A stretch of DNA of 64,000 bases. Source: Salvator merianae. Lineage: Eukaryota > Chordata > Lepidosauria > Squamata > Teiidae. A model generated the notes under the pieces. That model saw only the letters and a list, made by a program, of their open reading frames with translations, did no database searches and had not been told where the DNA came from. Positions 24,840 through 36,786 of the stretch are shown here, piece by piece. How positions within the stretch are numbered: position 1 is the stretch's first letter; each line of letters opens with the position of its first letter. A program made the position numbers and the translations under genes. The stretch spans positions 140,773,846 through 140,837,845 of the forward strand of contig QVOM02000034.1 of NCBI GenBank assembly GCA_003586115.2. The letters are read 5' to 3'.

Positions 24840-25019
24840 GGCCCTTTCTGCACTTGGCTTTATTCTGGATCATATCCCAGAACAGGGACTTGCTATCCGC
24901 ACGCTAGTGGAGTTTACAGCTGGCACTGCATGGGGCCTGCCATTGTTCTTACTAGCATGCAGATGGCAGGTTCCTATTCCAGGATATAATCTGGTATAAG
25001 GCCAAGTGTAGAAAGAGCC
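24840..25019. mobile_element. Harbinger-like MITE, second copy
   Basis: Seen: ggccctttctgcactt at the left and aagtgtagaaagagcc at the right (14 of 16 inverted). The interior is nearly the same as the ends of 1341-1820 without the L2 tail. Flanking trinucleotides ttt and att match imperfectly. Confidence 0.8.
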
Positions 25020-25592
25020 ATTACCTTGCAAACTATTTCAAATCATTTTAACCATTGTAACTAAGCATCCCTTCCTGTTTCAAAATTGTCTGGGATTATC
25101 AAGCATCACCCTTTTTGTCTTTCTATCGGTAAAACTGGAAATATGTCTGGGAGCAGTTAGATGCAAATTTAGCCATTGATTTTGCATCCTGGTTTCAGTT
25201 TGTTTAATAAAATACCCTTCAGGAAGATCCCACCATTAGACACTCCAGCTGCAGTGTTAATTTCTCTAATCTTGCCACCTGACTCCAGGTGTCCCAAGAA
25301 ACTACATGACCTCTATTGTCCTCCTTTTTCCCATTTTGGTCAGCCAAAGTGACCCACCCCTGAATACTTTCCCCTCCTTTTTCCTTGTTTCACTCTACCA
25401 CAGCACAAAAATCCCTATAATTGGCTCTCATTTTTAGTCACAGAGAGAAAATTTGGGAACTTCTCTCTTCTCCTCTTTGCTACTGGACAAGCCCATTAGA
25501 CTCTTTCATTTGACTCTGTTGCATGATAAGCACCAGTTGGGTGTGGCAAGCACTGGTTGAGCATGACAATGTACAGAGAGATCATATGCTTT

Positions 25593-25994
25593 AGGGTGCC
25601 TTTCCACATTTCCCACTGTACTATGTTCCCCAGTGAACATTCCAGGGTGGAACAGACCTCGCAGCACAGCAACCATTTGTACTGCGAGGCCTGGAACATC
25701 CCAGCAACGTGAATACTGGTGGCCTGCACCATGACAGTGGCTGGGGAAACTTTCGGCCACTGCCATGGCAGCTGTGCCATACAGTGTTCTCACCCAGAAG
25801 AGGTGCAAATGCTGTGTACTGGGAGCAGTCCATCTGCTCCTGGTACAACTGTGGAGCACGATTTTGTGCTCCACAGCTAGTAGCAATTGGGAACAGCTAT
25901 AGCCTACTCCTGATTGTGAGGGCCTCCTTGCAGTGTGGACATACTTCACTAGTGAGAATGCAGATGCTCACTATTGAAAAGTGTGAAAAGGCCC
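25593..25994. mobile_element. MITE of the 'cctttccacactt' type
   Basis: Seen: gggtgcctttccacattt at the left and gtgtgaaaaggccc at the right, inverted. The interior contains a gctgt..gagcacgattttgtgctccacagctagtag block also present at 53476-53893 and 59514-59970. About 400 bp, no coding capacity. Overlapping minus-strand open frames at 25496-25949 are therefore not genes. Confidence 0.65.
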
Positions 25995-26491
25995 AAAGTG
26001 TTTGGGAGATTTGACATAGCTAAGATCTAAGAAACCATGCTGCACTCACACGCTTCCGCAGACTAGTTTAGCAACCTCTGGACCATCAGTGGATCTTTTA
26101 AAATATGTCCACTACTATACTGGGCTAGGTGAGTGAGGGAAAGCTAAAAAGAATTACTCCCCAGCTCTTCCTGAGTTCTATCTCCCAGCTGGCCTTGGTG
26201 TCATTTCAAAAAACAAACAAAATAAATGACAAATGATTACATTATCTCTTTTCATTGTCCTATGGTACTCCGGAGTGAAAATGTGTTCTTTTCTCCTGGG
26301 ACTGGATAATCTACTGAAGCCCTGATGCTTCTCAGTAGCAATGGGATACTTTCTTTTCACTGCCTTGGGCAGCACAGGGGGAAGAAGGTCATGTCTAAAT
26401 TTACATATCCACAGGCAGTGAAAAGAGACCCTTTTTGCTGTTGTCAGCACTGCTGAAGGCAAAAGAAAGCAGTACACCAAGCTACAACAAA

Positions 26492-26558
26492 AAGGAAGGA
26501 AAGGAAAGGAAAGGAATGGAAAGGAAAGGAAAGGAAAGGAAAGGAAAGGAAAGGAAAA
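26492..26558. repeat. (GGAAA)n microsatellite
   Basis: About 13 units with two interruptions. Confidence 0.9.
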
Positions 26559-27399
26559 AGAGAGAAACTGCTTTAAAACCATCCCCCTTGGTTTTAATGA
26601 AAATAAGAAAGACAAAGTGATACAACCCTAAGGTTGAATGTTCCTTACAGTGTGGCTGGGAAGAGATCTGTCCTGTGTTCAAAAGTTATAGAAAAAACAA
26701 GAACCCTTTTCATTTCACAACCTGGAATCCCAATGAATATGGAGTTGTATCCTTTACTACAATACCATACTTCCTATGTATGAGCTTTGGAACCAGGGAC
26801 TATTTTCACATTTCTCCATTTTTCACATGGAGAATGCTGCCTTTGGGCCAATTCAGGACTTCATGGCCTCCGTGACAATCATGTGCACCTTTCTCCAACC
26901 CAGGTGGCAGGACCTGCTGTCTGTTTCAGAAGGTTTGGGTCATGATCCAGAGGAGCCCTTGTTAGTCCTTTGTTATGCATGGATCACTTTCTGGTAGTTA
27001 ATCTTATGGTATCTGCTCCCCACTGCAGGGGTGGAGGATCTATTTCTTTGGTCTGCCCCCCAGAACGTATTCCTGGCTGACATAGACAGCGTTCCTACCA
27101 AGGCCTTTGAAACTCAGAGGTATCCAGGGCCTTTGATGAGAGTGCTCCCAAGGATCTTGAAGAGTTCATAGGAGCCCACAGATCTGCATGGTTTTGAGCT
27201 GATTCATAGGCCACAGAATGGGCAGATTCATAGCTTCAGTGCAGATGACATGAAGTACAAAGGGTACCTAAGCCGACAGTGGCAAATAAATCTTTCTTTA
27301 CAACTCATTTGCATCCTCTATTAATTGTCCAGTTGATTTCTTCTGAGTTGTGTGAAGTCTTGTTCCCTCTTCTGAGAGACCTGGGCCTTCTACTTTCTC
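26559..27399. other. Intron stretch, possible LINE 5' part
   Basis: No exon recognised. Between about 26930 and 27290 the plus strand has a long readable frame (VEDLFLWSAPQNVFLADID) that may belong to the L2-like element that follows, but I cannot assign it. Confidence 0.35.
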
Positions 27400-29460
27400 C
27401 TAACTAGAGAATTTTGTCAGAGCTATAACAAATTTGCAAGTTACTTTGAGAACAGAATTTCTCAGATCCACTTGGAGTTGGATGCTGCCTTTGAGAAGGA
27501 AAATATGAAGGTCCCTAGAGAACTGTCTGGTCGTACATTGAGTCGGATCAATTTCTATTCTTGTAGGCTGGTGATCTGGACAAGCTGTTTGCATGCTACC
27601 ACTTGCTCTCTTGACGCTTGCCCATCTTGGCCCATTAAAGCATGTAGCAGAGAGTTTTTGGGTTGGATGCAATGAGTAATTAAAGCCTCACTGGGTCCAG
27701 GTGAGGGTCCACCAGCACTCAAGGAGGCTGTGATCTGCCCTCTCCTTAACAAGAGTCATCTAGATCTGTTCTATTCCTTAGCAAGGTATTTGAGAGGGCA
27801 GTCACAATATAACTGCACCCCTGCTTAGAAAAAGTGGAATGTTTGGACTCTTTTCAATCTGGCTTCAGGCTGGATCATCCTGACCTATGGTGGGAGAAAG
27901 AGATGGGAGAGTTGATACTCCTGGACCTATCTCAGATATATGTACAAATGCTAAAATTGTGGTTTGCTTCAAATTGAACCAAACCATATGGTGTTTGGTT
28001 CAAATTCAAACCAGGTCAAATAGGCTTGGATTAGTTCAAGTTTGAACCTGTTTGTTTTTGTTTTTTTAAAAAAACTTTGAAAAAAATGGGAAAAAGCCCA
28101 AATTGAACCAGGTGTTTAATCCATTCAAATTAACACCTCCTGGTTCGGTTCAATTTGAACTGGCCTCTTTTGAATGGGTGGTGATTAAATTGGGTTGAAC
28201 TGGGTTGAAGCACCTGGTTTGATTCAAACTAGATTGAACTCAAACTGGTTTGGTACATCTCTAATCTGTGAATTTCAAAACTGTTGACCATGGTATCTTT
28301 TCAGCTTCAGGATATAGGAATTGTAGGCATAGTTCTGCAGGACAGAATCCAAATGATACGTACTGGAGATTTTAGCCATCTCCCTGAATTCTTGCTTCAT
28401 AAAACTGCTAGATATGGCCATCAGGTAGTTTGGAGTCTGGTGTCACTTGTATATGGATGACACCCAGCTCTAGATCTCTATTCCATCTGTATCAGGTGGA
28501 GCAATGGAGCAGTACTTGGAGGCAATGAAGGACTGGATGCAGTCCAATACGCTGAAACTTAATTGAGATAAGATGCAAGTGTTGTTTAGTTTGGGCTGTC
28601 AAATCAGGGAATTTGGGAGGAATCTTGTTTGGATAGGGTTACAGTCCCCTGGGCATCCTCCTGGATTCATCCCTGTCCCTTGAGGCTCAGGTAGTTGCAG
28701 TGATTAGGAGAGTCCACAGCTAACTTCACCTTGTTAGGCAACTGAAACCTTTCCTTTACAGAGATCATATGGTCACCCTGATTCTGACCTCCAAGTTAGA
28801 TTACAGGCTTGCATCAAACCAAAGTCAGGCTGTTATTGAACCTCATAAAGACAGCCAGGACTGACAGGTGCTCTTATGCAGCATACCTGGCTTCTCTATG
28901 ACAAACAGGTAAAAATGAGGGTCAGAAGAGTGGAACAGAAAGTGAAGGAGACTGCACTTGCTGCCTGTTGTGTGCCCTTCATGTTGGTTTCTGGCTCCAT
29001 GCAGCTGGGAGCCAGACTGCATTCTCCCTCTATTTTCATTGCCTGGGGTCCTGGCTCTCTTTATTGTGTTCAATAATGTCTAAACTTTGGTTTAGCAACA
29101 AATGTATTAGATTATTGTATTGCATTCTATGTGGGGCTGCCATTGAAGGTGGTTTTGAAACTACCACTAGTACAGGATATAACAGCTAGGGTTCTAGCCA
29201 TAGACATATTACTTCTGTTCTTAAAGAGCTGTGCTGGTTTCTGAACCCATTGCAATGTTTTAATGTTAACTCACAAAGCCATATACAACTCAGGGCCCAA
29301 GTATCTGAAGGACTGTTACCATAGCCCTTCCACCATTTAAGATCATTAGGGAATGCTTTCCTGGGTGTATCCTGTCTTGAGGAGTTTTGGGGTTCAGCTG
29401 CTTGATGGCAGCTCATATGTTCTTGGGCAGAATATTAAAGATATCACAAAAGCTATTTGG
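27400..29460 (+). mobile_element. L2-like LINE, degraded, split by a MITE
   Basis: Seen in broken plus-strand frames: EAVICPLLNKSHLDL near 27725, an RT palm motif split by an insertion (DLS before 27936; FKTVDH after 28264), YMDDTQL near 28450, and SPLGILLDSSLSLEAQV near 28645. Known: PLLKK.LD, DLSAAFDTVDH, ADDTQLY and LGV.LD..LS are L2/CR1-clade landmarks; the combination fits L2. Frameshifts throughout show it is inactive. The 5' limit is uncertain. Confidence 0.75.
27936..28264. mobile_element. hAT-like MITE rich in TTGAAC motifs
   Basis: Seen: left gatatatgtacaaa, right tggtacatctcta (degraded TAGGGATGTGC-type ends), interior with many alternating ttcaaattgaac and gaaccaggt motifs in both orientations, so it can fold on itself. 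It interrupts an RT motif, which proves insertion. Confidence 0.7.
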
Positions 29461-29479
29461 CATCCCTAACCAACCTAGT

Positions 29480-30697
29480 AGGATAAACTTGGAAGATTTT
29501 CATTAGGAATGTAAAGCAGCAGCATTAAAATCTGGTAGGGAACTGTTCCAACCTGTGATTGGCCTAGTTTAAGGTAAAGGTCACCAATTTAAACACCTCA
29601 ACACTGTCCAGAGGTGTATCTCTCCAGCTGGGCATGTTATCCTGGTGGAAGGAAAGACCATATATGGTCAACAGTCACATAAGCACTACATCATTTACCT
29701 CCTTCCCCTCACATTTTCCTGCCAGAACTTACTCACTAACTTACATTATGTCATGTGTCAGTTCTACCCCTGGGCAGAACTTGAAGTTAGGGACAGCCCC
29801 CAAGGTCCAGATGTGCATAAAAAGGCATACCAAGGGAAGCCCAGTATGATCCAATATAACTCACTACCTGCAAAATCCATCGCTATCATTTTGGGAGCTG
29901 CTGCTGCTGCACTGCTGTAAGATGCTCTGCTCTGCTCTGCTTTGCTTGCAATTTGCCTGCTGCCTTGCCACTTCAGCCTGAAGCAACTCTGCTTGCTTGA
30001 TTCTGATCTGTGTCTTGACTAGATCACAGAGCCAAAGAACTGCTCCTTTGCTACTCTTTGAGACAGAGTTGAACCCTTCAGAGGCGCAGCAATTTGTCTG
30101 GGAACACTACTGGACTATGGAGCTTCCTTGCTGGCAGAAAACGCACAGTCTCAAACCTCCTCTGCATCTGAGGGTGAGAACTGGCTGATCCTAGCTAGGG
30201 TAGGTCCCCTCTTGCTAATTTAGGGTGGATTTAGGACAGTTTCCCCCTTCTTTCCCCTACGATTCTCTCCTTCCAGCCATAACCTGTCGAAATTGTCCTG
30301 ATTTGATTCTTTCAGTCATAAAAAGCCACTGCTACAAAGACTCTTCACCTTATTTGACCTTTGCATATGCACAGTAAGTTACAAGGAATGAGACTTCTAT
30401 CTTCTGCTGTAAAGGAACTGCATGCCTTTGACAATCCAGTTCAGCTGACTTCTGTCAAGGACTTGCCATTTGGTCATTTTTATGCCTTTTTGAGCTCTTC
30501 TTGTTATTTCTAATCATGGTTTGATTTAGCCTAATCCTTGTCTGGAGGTACTTGATGTTTGATTGTTCCTTTATGGAGCACTGTGCCAATTTATTATTTT
30601 TAATGTTTTATTGTAAAGGTCCTGCTTTTAAGAGCTAGTTGCCTTGGTGAGCTATTTTCCCCACTAAAACCAGTAGTCCAGTGCACTGCTTGTAACA
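29480..30697 (+). mobile_element. Candidate LTR (related to families A/B), left end unresolved
   Basis: Seen: a TATA-like gcataaaaagg near 29816 and a 3' end gagctattttccccacta...gcttgtaaca at 30697 that matches the end at 45924 in spacing and in the ctattttcccca block. The distance from TATA to end (about 880 bp) equals that in the LTR at 50913-52234. No primer-binding-site-like TGG follows, so a solo LTR is likely. The start coordinate is approximate. Confidence 0.5.
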
Positions 30698-31486
30698 TTA
30701 TTCACTGGACTTGCCATAGTATCAACCTATAATGAAGCATCAAAACAAAGATCCATACAGTCACTGGGAATGGTAATATTTCCTGGGCCATAGCATCAGC
30801 TGGTGCCCATGGGGTTTCTACCCAGAACTGTTCAAGAAGGATCAAACCATTGACAAGATGTCAACACTGGTAAGTCAGCTACAGGGTGGGATCAGGATGA
30901 ACTTGAAGATCCTGTGCCAAGACCAAGCACTCACTAACTGAGAGTCACAATAATGGTGTCTGCCATACAAGACAAGAAGCCATGGGCTAATGGTGCTGAG
31001 GTGAGAAGAGCAGGGGATCAGTCACCTTCTGGGAAGACAGAGGTCAAGAAGCAGAAAACTATACCTGAAAGACAGAAGAGTAGGACAAAGTGGGTGGATT
31101 AAATGATAAGGAGGAGCAATTCACCAAACTAGCTGGCAATCCACAACCAGGGGCTCCAGAAGGCCTTGGGGACAGTTACCCTCAGCCAGGGTGCCTGAAG
31201 AATCTATCCTTGGTTTATCACTAGACACAGAAATATGCCAACCTATCAACCTTATGTGGTGGTGCAGGGCTGACCAACTTGGTGTCCACCATTATCCTGT
31301 TATAACAGCTAGCAACCTTATCATAACTGATGACCCTATTAAAAGCTACACTAGGGGGCATGGCAGGTCTAGTGCCAGTGTTCCAACTGCTAGCTCTTGT
31401 GCCAGTGTTCCAACTGCTAGCTCTTCTGCCAGTGCCACATCAAGGCATGCCAGGATGTCACCAGGCACTGGTACCACAGGTTCCAC
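30698..31486. other. Unclassified intron stretch
   Basis: Contains a plus-strand open frame from 31191 running into the GAA repeat; its composition (repeats of SVPTASS, then polyR) reflects a short tandem duplication near 31370-31420 and the microsatellite. No gene called. Confidence 0.4.
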
Positions 31487-31575
31487 AAGAAGAAGAAGAA
31501 GAAGAAGAAGAAGAAGAAGAAGAAGAAGAAGAAGAAGAAGAAGAAGAAGAAGAAGAAGAAGAAGAAGAAGAAGAA
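31487..31575. repeat. (GAA)n / (TTC)n microsatellite, about 29 units
   Basis: Seen: 89 bp of uninterrupted AGA/GAA triplets. It directly abuts the 3' end of the minus-strand SINE 31576-31860, so it is the expanded tail of that SINE. Read on the RRBP1 strand it is TTC. Confidence 0.95.
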
Positions 31576-31860
31576 CTTGGTTTTTATACCCCGCTTTTCT
31601 CGGCCGAAGCTGACTCAAAGCGGCTTACAAGGTTATTTTTCGCCCAAAGACTTACATCTGTCTATCTTCCGCATCACACAATGTGATGCTCCCTATTTAT
31701 CTACTTGCAATTACTTGCTTTCGAACAGCTAGGTTGGCTGGAGCTAAAGGCCAGCAGAGGGCACTCATCCCCTCTACACGGCAGACAGGGGCTTGAACTC
31801 CGATCCTCCTTTCTGCCTCCTATTGAAAGATCAGTGCCTTAGCCTTCTGCGCCACTGTGC
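31576..31860 (-). mobile_element. tRNA-derived SINE with L2-like 3' tail
   Basis: Seen on the minus strand from 31860: cagtggcgcagaaggctaag (box A), then gagttcaagcccctgt (box B) about 50 nt on. A central body follows, and a 3' end with gtaagccgctttgagtc and aaagcggggtataaaaac precedes the TTC tail. Known: polymerase III boxes in the head plus a tail borrowed from a LINE define this kind of SINE. The tail resembles the L2-type GCCGC...GGCGG hairpin. Full length, about 285 bp. Confidence 0.88.
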
Positions 31861-31984
31861 AAGAAAACAAGAAATTGATCTTCAGGGATGAACTTGCAGC
31901 CACAATGGAAAGACAGCAAATTCTTTCTCAGTCTTTTCCTTTGAGACCCTGCAAGTCTTCTAAATTTCATTTTCAGGTCTTATC

Positions 31985-32090
31985 ATTGCTTTTAGTGCAT
32001 TCAACTTACGTCTTGTTTTCTATTATGTAACCTGCCCTGAGGTCTTTGGCTATAGAGTGGGATAAAAATGCAAATAAATAAATAAATAAT
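31985..32090 (+). mobile_element. L2-like LINE 3' tail fragment
   Basis: Seen: ttctattatgtaacctgccctgagg, then gagtgggataaaaatgc and an (AAAT)n tail, the usual order for the L2-type 3' end. Confidence 0.55.
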
Positions 32091-32179
32091 TGTTACAATG
32101 TTTCTGCTAAACCTTGAGAGGAAGAGATAAACAGTTTAGTGCAGTTGGTGACTTTATATGGTGTATATGACCTATCAGA

Positions 32180-32790
32180 ATTATATAGGAGGAGACCTGC
32201 TTGATCAGGCCACAGCCCATCTAGTCCTGTCTCACACAGTGACCCACCTTCACCTGCTCTTGAATCCCAGGCATCCCACCTGTCTCTCCACCCTGGAGGC
32301 AATACCTAGGCATCCATTCTAGTAGCCATTGATACACCTGACCTCCATTAATTTGTCTAATCCTTTCTTAAAGCTACCCAGGCTGGTTGCTGTCAGCACC
32401 TCTTCTGGTAGATCGTCTCTTCCATTGATGGATGACCCTCTGGGTGAAAAAAATATTTCCCTTCATCAGTCCTAACTCTCCTAACCCATTAGCTTCATGG
32501 AGTCCCCATTGGTTCTAGTGTTGCTTGATAGAGGAAATATTTTTTTCTCTAGCCACCTTTTCCACACCATGCAGGTGCCCTCTTAAAAACTGTCTTTAAA
32601 GGCTGAAGAGGGCAAGACATTGCAGCCTGATTTCCTAAGGAAGGGGTTCAAGCCCCTTGATCATTTTCCAGTTCCACAATATCCTTTCTGAGGTCAGTGC
32701 CAGAATTGTATGCAATATTCCACATGTGGCCTCACCATAGATTTATAAAGAGGCTTAATGATGCTTCTGACTTATTTTCTATTCCCTTTG
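32180..32790 (-). mobile_element. CR1-like LINE 3' end, minus strand
   Basis: Seen: reverse complement of the same sequence as 33225-33830. It shares the gactagatgggctgtggcct end, the caatggctactagaatgg block and a segment corresponding to the C-terminal ORF2 of CR1. Several indels. Its 3' end points toward 32180. Confidence 0.75.
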
Positions 32791-33224
32791 ATTACCCCTA
32801 GCATTGAATTAAGACTACAGAGATTCTAAGAATTATGCCTTGAACAGAGCAGGAATTGCCATGGCACCGAGGGATAACAGCCGAATAACTGGCTGTGATG
32901 AAAAAATAAAGATATATGTTTGAAGATGATTTGATGTGTTTCTGTGATGCATGTTTCCTGGCATTGCTGAATAAAGTTTTGAAGCGAAGTTCTACCTGAT
33001 CCTTTTTTGCCTATAAGTGGTGTCTGGGTGTCCCTTGCATCAGAGCAAGACACCTTTGACTAGACAGCTAGTGAAGGTTTGCAAAGGCTGCATTTACACT
33101 TTCCTGTGCACCAGGAGCGACCCTGGGACACTCTAATCACAACATCCAAAACAAAAAGACAGAGCTAGGGATCATTAGGAAGGGAATAGAAAACAAGTCG
33201 GCAAGTGTCAGTGTGCCTCTTCAT
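32791..33224. other. Spacer between two inverted CR1 fragments
   Basis: No exon or repeat recognised. The 75-codon minus frame at 32826-33053 has no known features. Confidence 0.4.
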
Positions 33225-33830
33225 AAATATATAGGGAGACCATGCTTGGATTATCATGTACAATTCTGGACACCTCACCTCAGAAACAATATTGTGGAAC
33301 TAAAAAAGGTACAGAAAAGGGCAACCAAAATGATCAAGGGACCAGAACACCTTCCTTAGGAAATCAGGCTTCAATGTCTTGGCCTCTTAGCCTTGAAAGA
33401 CAGTTTTTTAAGAGGGGAACTGCATGGTGTGGAAAAGGTGGTTAGAAAAAGCAGAGAGAAAATTCTTTTCTCTAGGACCAACAAGGGGAAGTATTTTTTC
33501 ACCAAGAGGGTCATTAGTCTATGGAATTACTAGCAAGAAGAGGTACTGACAGCAATAAGCTTGGATAGCTTTAAAAACAGATTGAACAGATTCATGGAAG
33601 TAAGCTGTATCAATGGCTACTAGAATGGATGCCTAGGAACTGCCTCCTGGGTGGAGAGACAGGCAGGATGCCTTTAAAGACCATTTCCACGATGTCAAGA
33701 GCAGGTGAAGGTTTTCCCTTTTTATCTGCTTGAGAATGCCCAGAAGCAATTGGTGGGCCACTGTGTGAAACAGGATGCTGGACTAGATGGGTTGTAGCCC
33801 AATCCAGCAAGGTTCCTCTTATGTTTTTAT
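33225..33830 (+). mobile_element. CR1-like LINE 3' end, plus strand
   Basis: Seen in shifting frames: ELKKVQKRATKMIKGPEHLP near 33297, LGLLALKD, then FFTKRVISLWN near 33500, and a 3' UTR with gctggactagatgggttgtagccc and tcttatgttttta. Known: KVQ+RATKMI.G.EHL and LF.L..RR..GD... are C-terminal ORF2 motifs of CR1. Frameshifted and 5'-truncated. Confidence 0.82.
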
Positions 33831-34921
33831 GCTCTTTCCAAAGACCCAGATCTTCAGTCACTGGACTATTGGAGGTCTCAATCTGGACTGGTAAGTTAGT
33901 CCACTCTCAATCAATGGTGTGTCTGCAGAAATAGAGTTTTGGGGGTGGTACCAGTGTGCAGAACAGGCCCTCTGTGACAGTGGAAATGAGGGGTGGATTC
34001 CCATGCTTCTCCCACCCCTTTGCTTTGCAGCAAAAGAAGGCTCAGTTAAAAAAAAGAAAAGAAAAAAAAAAGTACCATCTTTCAGCTGCTAGTCCTCTTT
34101 CAGCTTGAATACATATATTTATTTTTTTTCTGATCATATATCTCTGCATGTCCACATCTGCATGTTCTTAGCTTTGGATTCCACCCTCCCAGACTGGATC
34201 CTCCCCAGCAGAGGGGCAGGGCTTTACTGGCAGCAGAAAGAACATGCAGAGAAAAGGAGATTCAGTTTTTAAAAATAATAATAAAGTGCTCTCTCTGAGG
34301 CCTGTGGAAGCCTCCATTTCTTGGCAAATTCTTCCCTCCATTCCACAGCATATTTGCTGAGGAGAATTCAGCCTGTACGAGGTTGGAGGGGAATACCAAA
34401 GCTGAGAACATGCAGAGATATGCACATGCGGAAATACATATGAACAGGAAAAAAAGGAATAGATGTACTTTATATATAAAGTTGAAAGGGGTGCATTGTT
34501 TCAGTGTCTGGGGAAATGGATAATAACCATGCAGGAGAAGGAGAAGCTGAAAAGAAGGGAGGAAGTGGAACAAAACCTGCTCTGCATGACGTGTATGGGG
34601 ACAGTTTTAAGTGTGGATGGGAAGCTCAGCACTTAATATGTACTAGAAAAGTGTGGGCTAGAGCTTCATAAGGGAATGTTAGAAGTTTGAACTGAGGTGA
34701 CGTAGTATAAATGCAGCCAAAGATGGCAGGCATGAGCTGGATGTAACCTGATCATGGAGGCAGTTACAGAGCTTCTGAGGAGCAGCAACAATTTAGGCTT
34801 GGAAATTGGAGAACATCTGGGATAAATGGCATAGAAGCAGATATAAAAGCAGAGATTGGTGGAAGACCTGCTAAATTGGGGCAGTAGGAAGAGAAAGAGC
34901 CTAGGCAGGTTTTTCAGCTGC
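33831..34921. other. Intron stretch without recognised feature
   Basis: No exon, TIR or LTR end recognised; contains short A-rich runs near 34050. Confidence 0.45.
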
Positions 34922-34925
34922 AGGG

Positions 34926-36052
34926 TGTAACGCAGATACTTGTAGCCATGCCATACAGAAACTGGAGCGCATAACTATGTACAGATTGGCATGGATCCTA
35001 TGAAATATAACTATAAGGGTTTCAAATACAGAGAATCTGACCAGAATCCCTGGACTCTGTAGAAACTGGTTTTCTCTGCTTATCTCTTGAATAAGTTAAC
35101 CTGGCGGCTCAGAGAAGCTCAGGAAATTATGCATTAATGGTTAACAGAAGATTGAGCAACTATTTGGCCATCAAAACTAGTCCATTGTTCAAACTTACAC
35201 CTTGAGAACTTCTCTTTAAGAATGCAAATAACAACATTTAAGTTCATCAACCAGTGTAGTCGTCTGTTTATCTGTCTACGTAACAAGGCACACATCTTTG
35301 CTCAGCTCTAGGAAGTTCCCTCCTTTTTCTACTTGGGAAAAAGAATATAAAAAGTTCAGGTTTTTACTATTAGGAAGTTAGGAGAAGAAGCAGGAGTTAG
35401 CAGGAGCTGGGGAAGGAGGAGAACAAGAGACATTATGGAGCAGAGGAAGAAGAAAGCATCTCAGCGCCATTTTTACCTTCACTAAGAGCTGATTTTTACC
35501 TCCCTCCTGAAATGGGAGAGAACAGATTTTTCCAAGGAGCTGCCTGATTCACTACTTGCAGTTTCCTTTATTTTCCTTTTTGCCATAATGAAGTTTTATC
35601 TGGAGAAGACTACAGATGGGTGAGATGTATCCCTCTAATGCTAGGAATTTCTCTAGTTTCCATTGCTAGCTTCTTCCAGACTCTCTCTCTCTTTCTCCCC
35701 CCCCCCCGTCTTCTACCTCTTTTACACACACTAAATAGGTCTCCTTACTTAGTTTGGAGACAAGCCTTTTTCTTTTTGCTTTCCAAATGCCAAACTACCT
35801 ATCCTACCTATGAAACTGGCTGATTCTAACAAAGTACATTGTTTATTGCTCTTTCTTTGGATTTCAATCTTTTTGCTGGATCATAATAAAGATGCACCAT
35901 TCTTTTCAAGAACTACCTCCCCTTTATTTGCATTTTCTATGTCAATTTAGCGTTATTAAAACCAGAACCAAGATATTGATCCCTACAAAGGTCTAATATT
36001 TGGGCAGAAGCTAATTTCCCCAAAATATCTTCCCAGAGCTCGACCTTTAACA
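34926..36052 (+). mobile_element. Solo LTR, family A, 4-bp TSD AGGG
   Basis: Seen: begins TGTAACGCAG at 34926 and ends ctttaaca at 36052, with AGGG at 34922-34925 and 36053-36056. It matches 50913-52234 along its length, with TATA-like gaatataaaaag near 35343 and aataaag near 35885. One deletion of about 200 bp relative to that copy lies near 35580. A solo LTR arises by recombination between proviral LTRs (known). Confidence 0.9.
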
Positions 36053-36546
36053 AGGGACCCAAGCATTTTCAGGATTGGGCAAACACAGGCCTAGGAACAA
36101 AATTTCCCTTTTTCATACTAGCTTCCCACAGATCTAGTCTGATATATATTTTGATTTTGATCAGCCAATTAGTCAGTTCAGATATCAGGGCTTGGGGGCA
36201 TTTGTTTTTTCACTGTGTTCTTTTTTAGTCTCAAGTCTGGGCAAAGTATACATACACTAGATTTTGTTTTTATAAAAGGCATTGGAGCTGAGGTGGGATG
36301 CCTGGATGAGGCATATAAAGTCTCTCTGTAGGTCTGCATGTGTGGGCTCATGAATTTTCTGCACATCTGGCCTATGAATTTTCTTAGATATTATCCTACA
36401 CATTCCTGGTACTTTAAAGATCATAAGCTCAACCTCCAGAGGAAGAGAGTGCTGCTTCTGTATCACTTTCTGCACATTCCTTCTCTAAATGTCTGGACAG
36501 TTTCTTTCCTGACTTATGGTATGAGCTGTTTACATGTCCTTGGTTT
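36053..36546. other. Intron stretch without recognised feature
   Basis: Nothing recognised between the solo LTR and the L1 target duplication. Confidence 0.45.
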
Positions 36547-36786
36547 GTTAAGCTTTCAGTGGTCTTTTTTTTAAAATATATTTTATTATTTTCTATCCTT
36601 ATATATATACAAATATTTGATTATAAACTAATATACAAAACAAAACACAATACACTCAAATCAATAAGAACAATTAAAACAAACAAACAAAAAGACATCC
36701 TATTCAAGTGTCCCCTTCCACGTGGGTCCCCCGTACACCTTTCTCATTTAAAGATTACATAATTGTAGAGCCCTTAAACTCCATTC

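Noticed and set aside
31191..31613. 140-codon plus-strand open frame ending in poly-arginine, and its poly-glutamate and poly-leucine shadows
   Set aside because: The repeat tract is a GAA/TTC SINE tail read in different frames; the rest has no domain, start context or splice support.
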